From Stomorhina lunata (lineage: Eukaryota > Arthropoda > Insecta > Diptera > Rhiniidae): 64,000 nt of DNA. Of the stretch, positions 51,600 to 63,600 are shown piece after piece. The stretch is from contig OW121743.1 of the NCBI GenBank assembly GCA_933228675.1, positions 69,442,834 through 69,506,833 of the forward strand, written 5' to 3'. A program made the position numbers and the translations under genes. Each line of letters begins with the position of its first letter. Positions within the stretch are counted from its first letter, which is position 1. The notes beneath the pieces were generated by a model, which was not told the DNA's origin, ran no database searches, and was given only the letters and a program-made list of their open reading frames with translations.

Positions 51600-52905
51600 G
51601 GGGGTTTCAAGAAGAGCGCTACAAAAGTTTTTTTTAAATAAAACAAAAACGGATTCGGATGGATATCAATGAAATTCTTTATTCCCGTAAAAGTACGTTT
51701 GATGCCATTATGTATGGAACTCGATTTCTTTTGCATGGCCACCACGGGCACGCTTGCAGAAGTCCAGACGCTTAATCCAATTTTAGACAGTTTTCAAGCA
51801 TAAATTGGTCGATACTGCTGAAATTTCATGTTCGATATTCGTACGAAGTTCATCAATCGTTGCTGGCGTGTTGGCATAGACTTGACGTAGCCGCACAGGA
51901 AATAGTCTAACGGCGTCAAATCGCACGATCGAGGCAGCCAATCGACTGGAACATTTCGTAAGATAACACGTCCTCCAAACTTGGTTTTCAATAAATTTAT
52001 TGTGAAATTCGCTGTGTGGCTTGTGGCGCCTTCCTGTTGGAACCACATATCCTCCAAGTTCATATCATCCAATTGGGGCCAAAAATATTCGGTTAATATT
52101 GAACGGTAGCGACTGTCATTCGCAGTATTGTGTCGGTTTTGATCATCACGGAAGAATTACGGCCCAATAACGCCCTGCGGCCCATAAACCGCACCAAACC
52201 GTAATTTTTTCGGAATGCGATGATGACTCATGCAATACGTGTGGATTGCTGACTGACCAATAACGCATATTATGTTTATTGACGAAGCCATTAAGCCAGA
52301 AATGATCTCATCGCTAAAAATGACTTTTCTCTTAACCTTGACGCCACTGACTCCAAATTTCGTCACCCCAAATGCGACAATTCTGCCTATTGACGAAGAC
52401 ATCAAGATGGAAATGGGCCTTGTCACTGAAGATGATTTTATCGGCAAAATCAGCATTTTCATGTTGTCTCTCCAATACCCAATTAACGAACTCCCTTCTC
52501 TGTCCATGGTCATCTGGCTTCAGTTCCTGAGCCACTTGAGCTATGTGTGCATAAAGATGCAAATCTTTCGTCAAAAGTCGCAGCATAGTGGATTTGTAGA
52601 GCTCGGTGTCGAATTGAGGTGGATGGAGTTTGAGCGACATTATCACGTACAGCTGCGACATTTCTGGTCGATCGACCTGGTCGAAGGCGCGTTGTTATCT
52701 TTACATCACAGACCCAGTTTCGGCAAATTTATCCATTAATCTCTTTACAGTTGACTCTTTTGGAGCATTATTGTGACCCCAAATTTTTACTAACCTTGTA
52801 CCTTCTATTAGCAAACAATAACAATTGTTAAAATGTCAAACAATGACACTTCGAATCGCGGCAAATTTAAAAATTGCGTTCTAGTTGGGACACCCTTTAT
52901 ATACC
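51600..52905 (-). pseudogene. DD41D-type mariner transposase pseudogene, minus strand
   Basis: Minus-strand frames give LRLLTKDLHLYAHIAQVAQE, KIIFSDKAHFHLDVFVNRQN (first catalytic aspartate), EDMWFQQEGATSHTANFTIN and [16 protein letters not shown]. The second catalytic aspartate is changed to glutamate (QQEGAT for QQDGAT). From that residue to the last aspartate (TPLDYF) there are 41 residues, the spacing that defines the DD41D (rosa) group. Frameshifts and stops separate the pieces. The right end, GGGTGTCCCAACTAG on the minus strand, looks terminal; I could not find its partner on the left. Confidence 0.75.
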
Positions 52906-53680
52906 ATTCTATAGCCAATATTTGCCTCAGTGAGATTATCAAATTTTAGTAGGAAACATCTATATTTTTTTTTAGATGAGCCTAAAAAGTTGATTTTAAT
53001 GTTTCAGTTTATCCTATGATAGGACTCGTTCTTATAAGCTCATTTAAATAACTAAACAATACTTTAAGCCAATTCAATTAACTCAAGTCCTAAGGAGGGT
53101 AACACTTAAGTGTAACCTCATCACTTTATTATTTCCAAAAAATTCAATTAAGTTTACGACCATTTGCCCTAAGCATTCACATCCACATCCACTTCCACCT
53201 ACACTTATCTACTTAAATGCCTGAACCTGAACTGTTTTAAAAACTAATTTTCTTTACCTTTAGAAGAATATGTACTTAGATACTCGCATTACAAATTGTT
53301 TATGTTTCATAAATTTCAAAAATGTTTCTTTTAACAATTTATCTCGAACATAAATTGCAAAGATTTTCATGTAAAACTAAGAAGAGAAGACTAGAAGCAC
53401 AAATTTCTAAGATTTTTCAAAGCTCGACAAATGAATGAATGCACTTTAAAACAGTTGATAAATTTGTTCGTTATGTAACAAAAGAATGGAAAAACATTCT
53501 GAGAATAATGGAAGATAACAAGAAAAAAAAACAAAGAAAATATGATTTTTCCTTCTAGTTAATGAAAGGAGAATGTAATAAAAGTCTACTATAGAATATA
53601 TGTAGTTGAGATGAAACCGACATAAAGTGTTAAAGGAAACAGGAAAAGGTGATTAATACACTTTTCCTTTCTTACTTACT
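52906..53680. other. AT-rich DNA, nothing recognised
   Basis: No open frame of interest and no repeat structure is seen. Confidence 0.4.
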
Positions 53681-53683
53681 TAC

Positions 53684-54070
53684 TTAAATGGACTTTATTT
53701 ACAACCTGTTTAAGTCAAAGGCCGAGGATACTTTAGAATTCCAGGCTTTTAGATCTTGCGCTCATATAATCCAATTTTGAAACTTCGATGGTCTTTCCTT
53801 CGAAGTTCTCTTCTACGTGTTCCCTCGAGATCATTTTTGAACACTTTACTTGTTTTAGTATTTTCATCCATTCGCACAACATGTCCTAGCTAACGCAGCC
53901 TCTCCGTTTTACCATATCGATGTCAGCGTATAGCTCATACAGCTCATGGTTCATTCGATATCGATATTTATTGGTGACGCATACTGGTTCATAAATTGTT
54001 TGTAGAATCTTCCTCTCAAAAACTCCAAGAATAGCTTCATCTGCCTGTGCAAATGCCCAAGATTCAATTT
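53684..54070 (-). pseudogene. 3' end of a second LINE type, minus strand
   Basis: The minus strand reads KIESWAFAQADEAILGVFER, then YRYRMNHELYELYADIDMVK and, after a stop, LGHVVRMDENTKTSK. This order (SEAW, ERK.LR.I, N.ELYELY.DID, LGHV.RM) is the C-terminal region of many insect LINE polyproteins downstream of the RT. It ends in a TAAGTAAGTAAGTAAG tail. It is truncated and interrupted. Confidence 0.65.
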
Positions 54071-54420
54071 TTCTGTTATATTTGAAATCCTGTGGAGCAT
54101 AGGGCCTCAATCATCTTTTTATGTCGGACTCTATTGCGCATTTGCTGCTTGGAATTCCGCATCATTTGAGCTTCTTTACGTTCTGGCAGGTGCAACAACA
54201 CGATGACCTCATTCCTGTGGATTTCTGAGAAGCGCTTGTCGAGCAATGTTAATATTTGGCCTTCGAAGTGTTTGGCCTATCCAGAGGTAATGCCTTTGGA
54301 TAGGCTGACATACCTCTATAGAAGCAGGAATTTCGTTTGTCGCGTTAAGTAGATCTTCATTTCTTAGGAGATTCGGCCACTATATATTAAAGATGTGCAG
54401 TAAGCATTTATTTGCAAAGA
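54071..54420 (-). mobile_element. RTE-like LINE 3' fragment, minus strand
   Basis: GGAGCATAGGGCCTCAATCA, GTCGGACTCTATTGCG and TGTCGAGCAATGTTAATAT match the end of the RTE-like copy at 55,010, in the same orientation. The GAAG tail is degraded and the sequence runs straight into the other LINE. Confidence 0.65.
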
Positions 54421-54545
54421 TTAGGCCACACACTTTGAAGGCCAAATAGCAACACTGCTGGACATCGAAGCGCTATAATCCACATGGAAGAGGAGAATTC
54501 ACATGGAAGTGTTGGTATACCTGCTAGCACGTGGAGAAATTTAAA
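54421..54545 (+). mobile_element. RTE-like LINE fragment, plus strand
   Basis: AGGCCACACACTTTGAAGGC then CAAATAGCAACACTGCTGGA is the same segment as at 54,250-54,300 but inverted, giving two RTE pieces head to head. Confidence 0.55.
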
Positions 54546-54739
54546 ACGTCCAGACTTTCTGTATGTTTCACGACACACTCAGAAGTGTTCTCACCTTGGC
54601 TGTAACAAGCTAATGATCGGAATCCATATTATTGTAGCTCCTCGGATTGAACACACACTTTTTACTTACTACACTTACACTTTTTCACTAATTCATATTT
54701 ACGGCCAAATCTCCATTCATGACGCTAGATATTACTTTA

Positions 54740-55005
54740 GTCATTGTCCTTATTAATGAATTTACCATTGCTTTAGTCTTTGCTTAGCTCCAGTCATAGC
54801 TTTAGTCATTGCTTTAGACATCGCTCTAGTCATATCTGCAGTCATTGATCTAGTGATAGCTCTAGTCATTGCTATAATCATTGCTCTAGTAATTCCGTTC
54901 CTTGTGTCATTACTCCAGTCATTGATCTTGTCATTGCTCTTATCATTGCCTTTATCAATGCTTCAGTTATTGATCTATTTAGTCATTCCTTAATGTCAGT
55001 GCTAT
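54740..55005. repeat. TCATTGCTCTAG minisatellite, part 1
   Basis: Degenerate units of about 12 to 18 bases built on TCATTGCTCTAG repeat. The array stops at the tail of the RTE-like element and resumes at 56,935. Confidence 0.85.
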
Positions 55006-56935
55006 TATGAATTCTTTCTTCTGTTATCCTTGACTCCCAGTGGAGCATAGGGCCTCAACCATCCTTTTATATCGGACTCTATTGCGATATGTTAGGCATA
55101 CGTCATTCCAAGAATAGCTTGCTGCTTGCAATTTCGCATCAATTGACCTTCTCCACGTTCCAGCAGGCGCACCAATACCATGAGTCGGCCTCTTCCCTAT
55201 GGATTCCGTTTGTCAAGCAATGTTGGTATTTGGCCTTCGAAGTCTGTGGCCTATCCATCGCCATTTCCGTTGACATACCTCTAAAGAATCAGGGATTTGA
55301 TTTTTCGCGTTAACTAAATCTTCATTTCTTATGCAGTTCGGCATTTGCTTACAGGTGCTTATCGATGGCATTATAAGATGAACTTGACATTCGAGTTGTA
55401 TATTCTTAACTAAGTTGTTGTTGACATTTTCCGAGATTTCTAAATAGTTCAGAGAATGCCGAATGCGGACTTTACCTTATTAAAACGCGATTCAATATTC
55501 TCGCCGGCGCCACCTTTTGTATATACCAAACTTCCAAGATAATTAAACGTGCCTACACATCCAATAACCTCGTTATCCACATTGATATGTGTCGACGGGT
55601 TTGTGCCATAGCCTCCAGGCATAATCTTTGTCTTGGAAATATTGATTTACAGCCCAGCTGCCCGAGATTGATAGCGCTTAGAAGACCTACGTCATCAGCA
55701 TATTTCAAATTATCGAGTTGTTTAAAGGGTGTTCATATGATATCATGTCTACCATTCAGAGCCATGCTCATTATGTTGTCGATGACGAGGATAAAAAGTA
55801 TAGGTGACAAGATATATCCTTGTCTTACTCCAGTAGTAACTTCGAACGGATTTGACTATTTACCTTTGTGTGAACTCGACATTTAAAATTAACGTACTTT
55901 GCCCGAATTAAGATCAGAATTTTCCTTGGCATTTTACGATCTTTTAAAATTTGCCATAGATAGCTTCCATTGACACTGTCAAGGCCTTCATAAAGTCAAT
56001 AAACGCTACTTAAATGGGGGTGCGAGATTCTTTACATTTCTCTAGTACTATTCTTACTGTATTGAATCGATCGATTCTCTCTGAACCCAAACTGATTTTC
56101 GCGGAGTGTAGAGGTAACTGTATCGGATATTCTATTCAAAATTGCTCGACTTAGTATTTTGCTCGGTATTTGAAGAAGTGTTCTACCTCTGTAGTTATTT
56201 CAGTCTTTGGAGTCACCCTTTTTTGGTATTTTGACTAGTATAACTTCATTCCAGGAGGTTGAAAGAGCTTCTTCCCATATTTTACGCACAAATGGGTGCC
56301 ACAGTCTCGCCGATCCTTGAACATCACATAAAAGCATTTCGGGTGAGATATTGTCATTGCCCCGGGGCCTTGTTGCGTTTAAGGCTTTTAATGGAGTTCT
56401 TGACTTATTGTATTGTTGGTGTATTGTTTGAACTTCCATTGAATATACTGGTTGGTTTCGTTGTGCACTTTCGTCCAATACGATTGTTTAATGTTGACTT
56501 AAAGTGTTCCATCCAGAGTATTAATTGTTCATCCGAGGTTGAAAGAAGAGCGCCAATACTACTTAATATGGGACCGATATATTCCGATATATGATGGATA
56601 TATTCCGGTACGTGATGGAAACCGATAATTTTCAAATCAATCGATTTCACATGTATTTTTGAGATAATTTTCCCCATTTCCATACAAAAATTCAAATCAA
56701 ACAATAGATAAGATATCAGTCAAAATGATTAAAGCAAATTTTCAAATTTTCATTTTTTTTTTTAGGGAAAATAACCGAAAATTATCTCAAAAATATATCA
56801 GAAATCGAACGTTTTGAAAACGACCGATTTCCATCACATACCGGATTATATAAGGTCTTCATGTCGCCTTTACTTGCAGTTGATTTAGCTTGGCTCGCTT
56901 GCTTATTATCAATGTAATGTTCCAAACCGGGTTCT
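55006..56935 (-). pseudogene. RTE-like LINE with RT domain, minus strand, in the minisatellite
   Basis: On the minus strand the order is: RPRGNDNISPEMLLCDVQGS and EALSTSWNEVILVKIPKKGD (RT start, 56,200-56,400), AFIDFMKALTVSMEAIYGKF-like sequence, TGVRQGYILSPILFILVIDN, then KYADDVGLLS (YADD at 55,691-55,702) and INVDNEVIGCVGTFNYLGSL. The C-terminal part and GGAGTCAAGGATAACAGAAG tail end at about 55,016. Stops (for example after GRHDII) and frameshifts are present, and a MITE interrupts the 5' part. It is the fullest RTE-like copy here, still without an endonuclease. Confidence 0.8.
56603..56846. mobile_element. MITE inside the RTE-like LINE, about 244 bp
   Basis: CCGGTACGTGATGGAAACCG at the left is inverted at the right (on the minus strand CCGGTATGTGATGGAAATCG). 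Both arms continue with TTTTCAAA, and a second pair, TTTTTGAGATAATTTTC and its inverse, lies inside. LINE sequence resumes after it. Confidence 0.75.
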
Positions 56936-57670
56936 AGTCATTGCCTTTATCATTGCTCTAGTCGTTGATCTAGTCATTGCTGTTAATATTGCACTAATCA
57001 TTGATCTTGTCATTGCTCTTGTCATTTCTCCAGTCAGTACTATTATCAATGCATTAGTCATGCCCTTTTTATTGCTGTAGTCATTGCACTATTCATTGCT
57101 ATAATATCATAGGCATTGCTCATAGCATTGCCATAGTCATTCCCTTAAGCATTGCCACAGGCATTGCTCTTGAAATTACTCTAAGCATTGCCATAGTCAT
57201 TCCTTCAAGCATTGCCATATTCAATGCTCTTGTAATTGCTCTAAGCATTGACATAGTCATTCCTCTAAGCATTGCCATAGTTATTATTGCTCTAATCTTC
57301 TAAATATTGCTCTAGGCATTGCTTTAGTTATTGCTCTTATTATTGCTTTGGTCCTTGCTCTTGTCATTGCTATGATTAGATCAATGACTAGAATATTATC
57401 ATAGCTCAAGTCATTGTCCTAGTCATTGTTCTAATTTTTCATTGCTCTAGTCAATGTTTTAGTCATTCCGTCATAAACTAATCATTGCTTTAATAATTGT
57501 CCTTGCCATTGCACTTATTATTGTTCTAGTCATTGCACTAGTGCTCTAATCATAGCTTATGTCATAAGCCTAGTCATTGCTCTAGTCATTGCTTAAGTCT
57601 TTGCCCTTGTCACTGCTTTAGACATTGCTCTAGCCATTGCCCTAGCCATTGCTTTGCTTAAGTCTAGTTA
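56935..57670. repeat. TCATTGCTCTAG minisatellite, part 2
   Basis: More than forty degenerate units (GTCATTGCTCTAGTCATTGC and variants) occur, with a local subvariant AAGCATTGCCATAGTCATTC (57,110-57,290) repeated several times. Confidence 0.88.
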
Positions 57671-58560
57671 TAGTATATTAAATTTCTGATCATAGAAATA
57701 AATTTGGTCTAGGCATAGTTACACAGTGCCCTTTTAAACCAATATTCCTTCAGTTTACTTAAATTACTCTAGGATTTAAAAGTCCTGCTTTAAAGCTCTA
57801 TATTTCCAAAACTTTTCATTAGTTTAGGGCAAAAAACAAAAAATCCAATGTGAACACACAAAAAATTTTACCATTTTTCAGCAAAAAGCCCTCGGCCCAC
57901 ATCTAACACATCGAACCCAATAGAAAGCCTCCAACCTACTTCACTTCCATTGTTATAAATATGCCAAAGTGTAGCAACGGAAAACATTTTCTACACTTGT
58001 ATGGTTCATTATTATAGAAATAAGTTAATGGACTCACCAGCTCTTTTGTATTCAAAGTGCAGTAGTAAATTTACAACATAGAAAGAAGTATTAAAACATT
58101 TTTCACAAGACTAGGACTAATGTAGAGTAGCCATAAAATAAACGAAAAAATATGGAAAACAAGAAAAAATCTGTATAAAAGAAAACAAAATGTATGTAGT
58201 AGTTTTTCAACACTGCAGGTGAACAGAGAAGGATGATGTCATAACGCACGAGCAGGGATTTATTTGCACACGAAATTATGAAAAAAGGTCATGATAAGAG
58301 GTAAACACATAATTCATTATTGAAACGCATAATAAAAGACTGAAAATATATATATCTCCCAGTTTTTGTATGAAAAAGAATCAGAGGGAAAATAATAAGA
58401 TTTAGGCCCTATTTACGATATATAAAGATTTTTGGCTAGAATTAAGTGACTTTTTGAGAAGGTTTGTGTCTAAGCTAAAAATATCGTTAGAGATCATATT
58501 TGGGAATCAAAACTATTCACCGTCTAAGCACAAGTAAATAAAATTCCATAAATCTTTTGT
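57671..58560. other. AT-rich DNA, nothing recognised
   Basis: No gene or repeat is seen until the satellite starts. Confidence 0.4.
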
Positions 58561-58564
58561 TTAT

Positions 58565-60060
58565 ATCAAAAAATTTTCTATAGCAAAATTTTTGTATCGA
58601 AAAATTTGCTATAGAAACATTTTTGTATCGAAAAATTTTCTATAGAAAAATGTTTATAACGAAAAATTTTCTATAGAAAAATTTTTATAACGAAAAATTT
58701 TCTATAGAAAAATTTTTATAACGAAAAATTTTCTATAGAAAAATTTTTATAACGAAAAATTTTCTGTAGAAAAATTTTTATAACGAAAAATTTTCTATAG
58801 AAAAATTTTTATAACGAAAAATTTTCTATAGAAAAATTTTTATAACGAAAAATTTTCTATAGAAAAGTTTTTATAACGAAAAATTTTCTATAGAAAAATT
58901 TTTATAACGAAAAATTTTCTATAGAAACATTTTTATAACGAAAAATTTTCTATAGAAAAATTTTTATAAAGAAAAATTTTCTATAGAAAAATTTTTATAA
59001 CGAAAAATTTTCTATAGAAAAATTTTTATAACGAAAAATTTTCTATAGAAAAATTTTTATAACGAAAAATTTTCTATAGAAAAATTTTTATAACGAAAAA
59101 TTTTCTATAGAAAAATTTTTATAACGAAAAATTTTCTATAGAAAAATTTTTATAACGAAAAATTTTCTATAGAAAAATTTTTATAACGAAAAATTTTCTA
59201 TAGAAAAATTTTTATAACGAAAAATTTTCTATAGAAAAATTTTTATAACGAAAAATTTTCTATAGAAAAATTTTTATAACGAAAAATTTTCTATAGAAAA
59301 ATTTTTATAACGAAAAATTTTCTATAGAAAAATTTTTATAACGAAAAATTTTCTATAGAAAAATTTTTATAACGAAAAATTTTCTATAGAAAAATTTTTA
59401 TAACGAAAAATTTTCTATAGAAAAATTTTTATATCGAAAAATTTTCTATAGAAACATTTTTATATCGAAAAATTTTCTATAGAAACATTTTTATATCGAA
59501 AAATTTTCTATAGAAACATTTTTATATCGAAAAATTTTCTATAGAAAAATTTTTATAACGAAAAATTTTCTATAGAAAAATTTTTACAACGAAAAATTTT
59601 CTATAGAAAAATTTTCTATAGAAAAATTTTTATATCGAAAAATTTTCTATAGAAAAATTTTTATATCGAAAAATTTTCTATAGAAAAATTTTTATATCGA
59701 AAAATTTTCTATAGAAAAATTTTTATATCGAAAAATTTTCTATAGAAAAATTTTTATATCGAAAAATTTTCTATAGAAAAATTTTTATATCGAAAAATTT
59801 TCTATAGAAAAATTTTTATATCGAAAAATTTTCTGTAGAAAAATTTTTATATCGAAAAATTTTCTGTAGAAAAATTTTTATATCGAAAAATTTTCTATAG
59901 AAAAATTTTTATATCGAAAAATTTTCTATAGAAAAATTTTTATATCGAAAAATTTTCTATAGAAAAATTTTTATATCGAAAAATTTTCTGTAGAAAAATT
60001 TTTATATCCAAAAATTTTTTATAGAAAATTTTGATATCAAACAATTTTCTAAAATAATGA
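58565..60060. repeat. 31-bp satellite array (CTATAG type), highly uniform
   Basis: Units of CTATAGAAAAATTTTTATAA then CGAAAAATTTT (31 bases) repeat about 48 times. Those from about 58,650 to 59,420 carry ATAACG; most from 59,430 to 60,010 carry ATATCG. At 31 bases the frame changes with each unit, so no long frame appears, unlike the 30-bp array at 34 kb. The family and orientation are the same. Confidence 0.92.
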
Positions 60061-60350
60061 ATAATTTTTTAACGAAATACTTTGTATAGAAAAATGTTCA
60101 TATAAAAAAAAAAATTTTATAAATTTTCTATAAAAAATTTCTGTGTCAAAAAATTTTCTATAAAAAATGAGTTGTCAAAAAATTTGTATAAAAAATTTTT
60201 TAACCGAAAAATTTTCTATTAAAAATTTTTATAACGAAACATTTTCTATCGAAAAATTTACTATACAAATTTTTATATCAAAAAATGTTCTGTTCGCTGG
60301 ATATATAAAGAAAAATCCAAGATCAAAATTAAACCTTAAGTTAAAGCCCT
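60061..60350. repeat. CTATAG satellite, decayed edge
   Basis: The units lose their spacing and gain changes before the repeat stops at about 60,290. Confidence 0.6.
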
Positions 60351-60655
60351 GATACATTTCCCTCTAGTTTAAATCGTTCTATTGCTGTGGGTTTCTATGA
60401 AAAACAAAATTTTCCCACCAAATACGTTTATTATATTCGAAAGTCTGTTGTTTCAAAACAATGATGTTCAAAATGAATTATTATTCGCTTGTTCTATTAC
60501 AGATTAAAAGTATAAGAATTTTTAATTTTTCAACAATAGCTGTTGATAATTTTAATCATATTTCCAATATTACGATTTTGTTTATTGAAGCATAATTTTC
60601 ATTAGCAAAATGAAATAGTGGAAAAATTTGATTGACACGAGTATGAGAACAATAT
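60351..60655. other. non-satellite AT-rich spacer
   Basis: About 300 bases without satellite units or a gene separate two satellite blocks. Confidence 0.4.
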
Positions 60656-63600
60656 TCTATAATTTTATTTTACGTCTGAAAATTTTCTAGAGAGAAAATT
60701 TTATATCAAAAATTTTCAATAGAAAAAATTTTTATAGCAAAATATTTTATATAGAAAATATTTTATATCTAAAAATTTTCTATAGAAAAAATTTAATATG
60801 GAAAAATTTTTGATAGAAAAATGTTTATATCGAAAAATTTGTGTAGGAAAATTTTTAATAGAAAAATTTTTATATCGAAAAATTTTGTATAGAAAAATTT
60901 TACATCTATGGAAAAACTTTTATATAGAAAAATTTTCATATCAAAAAATTTTCTATAGAAAAATTTTATTTATCAAAAAATTAGTAGGAAAAATTTTTAT
61001 ATCGAAAAATTTTTATATCAAAAAATTTTCATAGAGAAATTTTTATATAAAAAATTTTCTATAAAAAATTTAAAAAAAAAAATTTTAAATTTATTATTTT
61101 TTGTAGAAATTTTCTATAAAAATTTTCATAGAAATTTTCCGTAAAATTTTGTTTATATCAAAAAATTTTTATATCGAAAAATTTTCTATAAAAAAATTTG
61201 TATATCAAAAAATTTTCTAAACAAAAATTTGTATATCCAAAAATTTTCTATAGAAAAGTTTATAAATCTAAAAATTTTCTATCGAAAAATATGTATATCA
61301 AAAAATTTTCTATAGAAAAATTTGTATATCGAAAAATTTTCTATAGAAAAATTTGTATATCGAAAAATTTTCTATAGAAAAATTTTTATAACGAAAAATT
61401 TTCTATAGTAAAATTTTTATATCGAAAAATTTTCAATAAAAAAAATTTGATATTGAAAAACTTTCTATAGAAAAATGTTTATATTGAAAAATTTTCTATA
61501 GAAAAATTTTCATATCAAACAATTTTTTATAGAAAAATTTTTATACCGAAAAAATTTCTACAAGAAAATTTTTGTATCGAAAAATTTTCTTTAGAAAAAT
61601 TTTTATCACGAAAAGTTTTTAATAAATCAAAAAATTTGTTATAAAATAATTTTTCTATCAAAACATTTTCTAAAGCAGCATTTTTATATTTAAAAATTTT
61701 CAATAGAAAAATTTTTCTGTCGAATAATTTTCTATAGAAAAAAATCTAAACATTTTTAAATCGAAAAATTTTGTATAGAAAATTTGTATATCGAAAAGTT
61801 TTCTGTAGAAAAATTTGTATATCGAAAGATTTTGCATAGAAAAATTTGTAATCGAAAAATTTTCTATATAAAAAATTTAATATCGAAAACTTCTTGTATC
61901 GAAAAATTTTTTATATAAAAAATTTAATATCGAAAAATTTTCTATAGAAAAATTTTTACATCGAAAAACTTTCATATCAAACAATTTTTTATAGAAAAAT
62001 TTTCAATTCGAAAATTTTCTAAAGAAAAATTTTCTATAGAAAAATTTTCATTGAAAAATTTTAATATCGGAAAACTTTCTATAGAAAAATATTTATATCA
62101 TAATATGTTCAATAGAACAATTTTCGAGAGCAAAATTTTCTATAAAAAATTATATAGAGCAAAATTTGTATATCTAAAAATTTTCAATAGAAATTTTTTT
62201 TATCTATAGAAAATTTTAATATAAAAATATTTTCTATCGAAAAATTTTTATATAGAAACATTTTTTTTATCGAAAAATTTTCTAGAACAAAATTTTTATA
62301 TGAAAAAAAAAAAATTAATAATAATTTCTATATCGAAAAATTTTCTATAGGCAAATTTTTATATGTCAAAATTTTTTATAGAAACTTTTTATATAAACAA
62401 ATGTTCTATTGAAACTTCTTACATTATAAAATTTTCTATAGAAAAATTTTTAATCAAAATATTTCCTACCGAAAAATTTTCTATAAAAAAATTTTTTTAT
62501 CGAAAAATTTTCTGTAGATAAAATTTTATGTGGAAAAATTTTGCATAGAAAATTTTCTATAGAAAATTTTTATATCAAAAAATTTTGTTTAGAAAATTTT
62601 TATATCGAAAATTTTTATATAGAAAAATTTTTATATTGAAAAATTTTCTATAGAAAAAATTTTGTATAGGAATATTTTTAGATCGAAAAATTTTCTAAAC
62701 AAAAATTTGTAAATCCAAAAATTTTCTAAAGAAAAATTTTTATATCAAAAAATTTTCCATAGAAAAAATTCTGTATCGAAAAATTTTCTATAGAAAAATT
62801 TTTATATCGAAAAATTTTCTATATAAAAATTTTGTTAAAAAAAATTCTATAGATAAATTTTTATTTCAAAAGATTTTCTAAAGAAACATTTTTTATCGAC
62901 AAATTTTCTATAGAAAAACTTTTATATCGAAAAATTTTCTATAGAAAAATTTTTATATCGAAAAATTTTCTATAGAAATATTTTTGTATTGAAAAATTTT
63001 CTATAGAAAAATTTTTGTATCAAAAAATTTTCTATAGAAAAATTTTGTATCGAAAAATTTTCTATAGAAAAATTTTTGCATCGAAAAGATAATATAGAAA
63101 AATGTTTGTTTTTTTTAAATTTTTATATCAAAAGATTTTCTATAGAAACATTTTTTAGTGAAAAATTTTCTATACAGAAATTTTTGTATAAATTTTTTTT
63201 TTTAATTGTATAAAAATGTTTATATCGAAAAATTTTCTATTAAAAATTCTGACATTTAAAAAGTTTTTATAAAAAATTTTAATATCTAAAAATTTTTTTA
63301 AAAAATTTTCTAAAATTTTGTATTTAATATTTTTATATTAAAAATTTTTATGTCTAAAAATTTTCTGAAAAACATTTTATATCGGAAAATTTTCTATAAA
63401 AAAAAAATTTGTGTCGAAAAATTTTTATTCGAAAACTTTTCTATAAATTTTTTTTTTTAAATTATCTATTAAAATTTTTTTAAAAAAATTATCTATTAAA
63501 ATTTTTATATTAAACAATTTTCTATAAAATTTTTTTATATTTAAAAATTTTCATAGAAATTTTCAATAAAATTTTTTTTTTATATCAAAAAATTTTCTAT

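Noticed and set aside
52272..52739. Plus-strand frame of 155 codons
   Set aside because: The minus strand carries clear mariner transposase motifs in this interval; the plus frame is its shadow.
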